Shown here one piece after another: positions 29,853 through 32,808 of a stretch of 32,808 nucleotides of DNA (position 1 is the stretch's first letter; the number at the start of each line of letters is the position of its first letter). Made by a program: the position numbers and the translations under genes. The stretch covers positions 1 to 32,808 of the forward strand of contig CAYMEJ010000009.1 in NCBI GenBank assembly GCA_964389735.1. The letters are read 5' to 3'. A model generated the notes under the pieces. The model saw nothing but the letters and a program-made list of their open reading frames with translations. It was not told the origin of the DNA and did not search any database. This stretch comes from JAQUVS01 sp964389735. Lineage in GTDB: Bacteria > Bacillota_I > Bacilli_A > RF39 > UBA660.

Positions 29853-30062
29853 ATGAATAATCAAATGCCTTATCAATATGGAATGCCTAATAATTTTAAC
29901 CCAAATATGCCAGATTATGGATATAGAGATTTAGAATTAAGAGTAGACAGACTTGAAAGAGAAATGAAAAGAATTAATGACAAAGTAAATAAACTAGAAA
30001 AACAACATAATATTGGTAATAATCCTGTTCCATATCAACCATATAGTTATAATATGATGTAG
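29853..30062 (+). CDS. Small coat-like protein with a central coiled coil
   Basis: A 69-residue protein whose two ends are rich in Asn, Pro, Tyr and Met (MNNQMPYQYGMPNNFNPNMP at the start, PVPYQPYSYNMM at the end) and whose middle (about 25-52) is a charged heptad helix, LELRVDRLEREMKRINDKVN. This composition is common in spore coat and crust proteins. No known family is recognised. The ATG follows AAGGAGAG. The sigma-K-type promoter upstream and a terminator just downstream make it a single-gene unit that may be expressed late in the mother cell. The spore role is inferred from composition and promoter, not from homology. Confidence 0.75.
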   Translation: MNNQMPYQYGMPNNFNPNMPDYGYRDLELRVDRLEREMKRINDKVNKLEKQHNIGNNPVPYQPYSYNMM

Positions 30063-30091
30063 AAATGATTATTTTTAATCATTTTTATTTT
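30063..30091 (+). terminator. Intrinsic terminator after the coat-like gene
   Basis: AAATGATTA and TAATCATTT form a 9-bp stem around TTTT, followed by a T-rich run. Confidence 0.75.
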
Positions 30092-30127
30092 ATATTCTTT
30101 AATATAATTTTTTTTTTTGATTAATAA

Positions 30128-30136
30128 TGTTATAAT
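30128..30136 (+). promoter_or_regulatory. Extended -10 promoter of the femX pair
   Basis: TGTTATAAT contains the TGn extension and a perfect TATAAT; the -35 region is a T run. Confidence 0.5.
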
Positions 30137-30159
30137 AATAGTAGAAGGGTTATGATAAT

Positions 30160-31452
30160 ATGAAGTTTATAACTGATATTGATAAGAATAAATTTGAAGA
30201 ATTTGTTACTAATAATATAAAATCTCATTTTTTACAAAGTTATAAATGGGGAGAATTTTCTAAATTAAAGAAAAACTTGATTCCTCATTATGTTGGTATG
30301 GTAAATGAGAATGATGAATTAGTTTGTGCAGCATTATTATTAGAAAAAAAATTACCTTTAGGATACTCATATTTATATGCTCCTAGAGGATATGTGATAG
30401 ATTTTACTAATAATGAATTATTAAAATTATTTACTTTAGAAATAAAAGATTTTGCCAAAGAATCAAAATGTATTTTTATTAAGATTGATCCTGATGTTAT
30501 TATTAACCAAACAAATTGTAATGGTGATAAAGTAGAAACAAAATATGATGGTATTAATATATATAACAATCTTAAGAAGATGGGATATAAACACTTAGGA
30601 TTTACTAAGAACTTTGAAACAATGCAACCTAGATATACTTTTAGAATAGATATGGAAAGGGATTTTGAAGAGATAGAAAATAATTTTTCTAAAACAACAA
30701 AGCAAAGAATTAAAAAAGCTAATGACTTAGATGTAGATGTAAAAACAGGAACTAAAGAAAATATAAAGGACTTTTTTAATTTAATGGCTATTACAGAGAA
30801 TAGAAAAGATTTTGTAACACATGAATTAGATTATTATGAGGCATTATATGATATTTTTTCAAAAGAAGACTTATGTAATATATTTTTAGGGACTGTGGAC
30901 TTAAATCATATTATTGATAAATATGAATCTGAATTAAAAGACATTAATAATGAATTAGATGAATTAAATAAATTAGATAGTTTAAGTAAAACACAAAATA
31001 CTAAGAAAAAAGAAAATGAAAAAAGAAAAGAAAAACTTGTTAATGATATTGAAAAATATAAAAAAGATAGAACAGAATATGGTAGTAAAGTAATACTAAA
31101 TGCCCATTTTATTATAGAATATGGAAATAAAGCATGGGTTTTATATGCTGGTAACCATAATATATTAACTGAGACAGGAAGTAATTATTTAGTATATAAG
31201 GATCATATTAAGTACTATTATGATAAAGGTACTAAAATATATGATCAATTTGGTACTATTGGAGACTTAGAAAATGAACATTTAATTGGATTACATGATT
31301 TTAAAAAGAAGTTTGGTGGAGATTATATTGAATTTATTGGTGAATTCGATTTAATTACAAATAAATTTATGTATTTTGTTTTTAATAAACTAGTACCTGT
31401 TTATAGAAATATGATTAAGAAGAGTGCTAAAAATAGGAGGAAGAAATCATGA
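30160..31452 (+). CDS. FemX/MurM-type peptidoglycan branching aminoacyltransferase (first copy)
   Basis: FemABX enzymes move amino acids from aminoacyl-tRNA to the peptidoglycan precursor stem and so build cross-bridges. The 430-residue product has the family layout of two GNAT-like domains: FLQSYKWGEFSK (about 24-35), YLYAPRGYVIDF (about 70-81), CIFIKIDPDV, and in the second half the GTIGDLEN...GLHDFKKKFGGDYIEFIGEFDL block. A charged helical insert (about 248-308) is the antiparallel coiled-coil arm seen in FemA. The amino acid added cannot be read from sequence. It is preceded by an extended -10 promoter and overlaps the second copy by 4 bases (ATGA). Confidence 0.92.
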   Translation: MKFITDIDKNKFEEFVTNNIKSHFLQSYKWGEFSKLKKNLIPHYVGMVNENDELVCAALLLEKKLPLGYSYLYAPRGYVIDFTNNELLKLFTLEIKDFAKESKCIFIKIDPDVIINQTNCNGDKVETKYDGINIYNNLKKMGYKHLGFTKNFETMQPRYTFRIDMERDFEEIENNFSKTTKQRIKKANDLDVDVKTGTKENIKDFFNLMAITENRKDFVTHELDYYEALYDIFSKEDLCNIFLGTVDLNHIIDKYESELKDINNELDELNKLDSLSKTQNTKKKENEKRKEKLVNDIEKYKKDRTEYGSKVILNAHFIIEYGNKAWVLYAGNHNILTETGSNYLVYKDHIKYYYDKGTKIYDQFGTIGDLENEHLIGLHDFKKKFGGDYIEFIGEFDLITNKFMYFVFNKLVPVYRNMIKKSAKNRRKKS

Positions 31453-32747
31453 AATTAATTAATTTAACAGAAAAAGAATTTAAGAAATTTGCTGATAAGA
31501 ATCCACTTATATCTTTTCATCAAACTAATGAATGGGGTCATTTAAAAGAAGAGAATGGATGGAAAATGCATTTACTAGGATTAATGGATAATGATGATAA
31601 AATTGTTGCAGGAGCATTAGTTTTATCTAAAAGAATTCCTTTTATTAATAAGAATATGTTTTATTCACCTAGAGGATTTTTAATTGATTATGGTAATTAT
31701 AGGTTGTTAAAAGAGTTTACTTTAAAATTAAAAGATTATGTTAAAGAGAATAAAGGTGTTTTTGTTAAAATAGATCCTTATTTAAGTTATAGAGACAGAG
31801 ATATCGAAGGTAATATTGTTAAAAATGGTAATTCTAATAAGAAATCATTTTATAACTTAGAGAAATTAGGGTATAAGCATTTTGGTTTTAATTTAATGCA
31901 AGATACTCTTCAACCTAGATGGATGTTTATTACTAAAACAAAGAAAAGAACTGTTGAAGATGTTATGAAGGATATGGATCCTAAGACTAGACAAATAATT
32001 AGAAAAAATGAAAGATTATGTATTAGAACTAGAGAGATAGGATACGATGAATTAGATAAATTTAAAGACATAATGCAACATACTGGTGATAGAAGAGAAT
32101 TTATTGATAGACCTCTTAAATACTATCAAGATATGTATAAGCATATGGATGGTATTGTTAAAGTATTATTAGCAGAACTTCATGTTAAGGATTTAATTGA
32201 ACAATTAACAAATGAAGTCAATGGTTATCAAAATGAATATGATGATAGAAAACATAAACATGATGATGGTATTAATAAAATGAATGAAGACAAATATAAT
32301 TCTAAGCAAGAAGAGACTAAAAATAATATTGAAAGAGTTAAAGCAAAATTAAAAGAAGTTAAAGAATTAAAGAAAAATCATGGAGATGTTATTACATTAG
32401 GTGGTATTTTATTTCTTGTATATGGTAATGAAGTATTATCACTAGTTGGTGGTTCATATGATGAATTTATGGAATATCAATCAGCTTATACAGTACATTG
32501 GGCAGGATGTAAGTATGCAATAGAGAATAATTATGATAGATATAATTTTTATGGTATTACTGGAGACTTTAGTGAAAAGAATCCATTAGTGGGATTATAT
32601 TTATTTAAAAAGGGCTTTGGTGGTGAAGTAGTTGAACTTATTGGTGAGTTTGACTTAGTTATTAATAAGCATGATTATTTATTATATAAGGCTGCTTTTA
32701 AAACATATCATGGACTTAAAAATATTAAATCAAAAATAAAAAGATAA
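31449..32747 (+). CDS. FemX/MurM-type peptidoglycan branching aminoacyltransferase (second copy)
   Basis: A 432-residue paralogue of the gene before it, with matching landmarks: FHQTNEWGHLKEENGW, MFYSPRGFLIDYG, GVFVKIDPYLSY, LQPRWMF and the closing NFYGITGDFSEKNPLVGLYLFKKGFGGEVVELIGEFDL. It too has a coiled-coil arm (about 247-312), but of different sequence, so the copies diverged long ago. The ATG follows AGGAGGAAG inside the first gene. Two coupled transferases suggest a cross-bridge of at least two residues added one after the other, as with FemA/FemB or MurM/MurN; this is an inference. Confidence 0.92.
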   Translation: MKLINLTEKEFKKFADKNPLISFHQTNEWGHLKEENGWKMHLLGLMDNDDKIVAGALVLSKRIPFINKNMFYSPRGFLIDYGNYRLLKEFTLKLKDYVKENKGVFVKIDPYLSYRDRDIEGNIVKNGNSNKKSFYNLEKLGYKHFGFNLMQDTLQPRWMFITKTKKRTVEDVMKDMDPKTRQIIRKNERLCIRTREIGYDELDKFKDIMQHTGDRREFIDRPLKYYQDMYKHMDGIVKVLLAELHVKDLIEQLTNEVNGYQNEYDDRKHKHDDGINKMNEDKYNSKQEETKNNIERVKAKLKEVKELKKNHGDVITLGGILFLVYGNEVLSLVGGSYDEFMEYQSAYTVHWAGCKYAIENNYDRYNFYGITGDFSEKNPLVGLYLFKKGFGGEVVELIGEFDLVINKHDYLLYKAAFKTYHGLKNIKSKIKR

Positions 32748-32759
32748 TTACAATTGAAA

Positions 32760-32808
32760 TGCACCCCTGTGGGTAGACATCAATAAAAAAGAACTTTTAT
32801 GATAAAAT
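32760..32808. mobile_element. Possible left end of an IS3-family (IS150-group) element, cut by window edge
   Basis: The sequence TGCACCCCTGTGGGTAGACA (32760-32779) is GC-rich in strongly AT-rich surroundings. It resembles the terminal repeats of IS150-group elements, which have the form TGxxCCCC...GTTAGACA. It is followed by an A-rich stretch and TATGATAAAAT, which could be the transposase promoter. No transposase ORF is visible because the window ends, so this is a suggestion only. Confidence 0.4.

Noticed and set aside
1..32808. Mycoplasma-type genetic code
   Set aside because: The very low GC raised this, but TGA ends several genes (nrnA, the first femX gene) and tryptophan is written TGG.
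1..32808. CRISPR array, prophage, toxin-antitoxin or defence island, tRNA genes
   Set aside because: I saw no spaced direct repeats, phage structural genes, toxin pairs or tRNA cloverleaves; the T-box and RNase P RNA account for the structured non-coding parts outside the rpsD leader.

Overview
The window is a very AT-rich, gene-dense chromosomal segment from a spore-forming member of the Bacillota. The best fit is a Bacilli-side lineage of the RF39/Erysipelotrichales-like kind, but the sequence does not fix the order. TGA is used as a stop (the nrnA and first femX genes end in it), so this is not the Mycoplasma code. Most ribosome binding sites are strong GGAGG or AGGTGA types, and GTG or TTG codons that overlap them create false upstream starts. 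Gene order follows Bacillus subtilis closely: rodZ-pgsA-recA, gpsB-rnpB opposite recU-ponA, dnaD-nth, der next to spoIVA-hup, and ackA / SASP / thiI / ezrA / rpsD / tyrS.

Layout. 1-2560 (minus): the start of recA, then a gpsB-rnpB-rodZ-pgsA unit, preceded by an unlisted 39-codon ORF with a perfect ribosome binding site. 2660-6340 (plus): recU and a large class A penicillin-binding protein. 6340-9530 (minus): cca, dnaD, nth and a ZIP metal transporter whose start codon sits inside a perfect 13-bp hairpin. 9600-13350 (minus): HU, spoIVA with a sigma-E-type promoter, spoVIF, a 63-residue protein and der. 13400-16990 (minus): an unknown 144-residue protein, engB, nrnA, ackA and an alpha/beta SASP. 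17050-20740 (minus): thiI, an unknown tail-anchored protein and ezrA. 20840-21680 (plus): rpsD with a long structured leader. 21680-26670 (minus): a divergent SecA, a small unknown protein, and tyrS plus dUTPase behind a tyrosine T-box. 26700-29800 (minus): YtxH, a DUF948/YtxG-like protein, a large acidic low-complexity protein, a lipoprotein and trmB. 29800-32750 (plus): a small coat-like protein with a sigma-K-type promoter, then two overlapping FemX/MurM-type genes. The last 50 bases are abruptly GC-rich and resemble the end of an IS3-family element.

Themes. The window mixes envelope growth and division (PBP1A, GpsB, EzrA, RodZ-like, FemX pair, PgsA), genome maintenance (RecA, RecU, DnaD, Nth, HU, dUTPase), ribosome assembly and tRNA work (Der, EngB, S4, RNase P, Cca, ThiI, TrmB, TyrRS) and sporulation (SpoIVA, SpoVIF, SASP, the coat-like protein). 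I see no defence system, prophage, CRISPR array or tRNA gene. The most interesting items are the divergent SecA, hairpins that overlap translation starts (the zinc transporter, spoVIF, rpsD), the sporulation-type promoters, the 39-codon ORF, and the acidic scaffold-like protein with conserved-looking short motifs.
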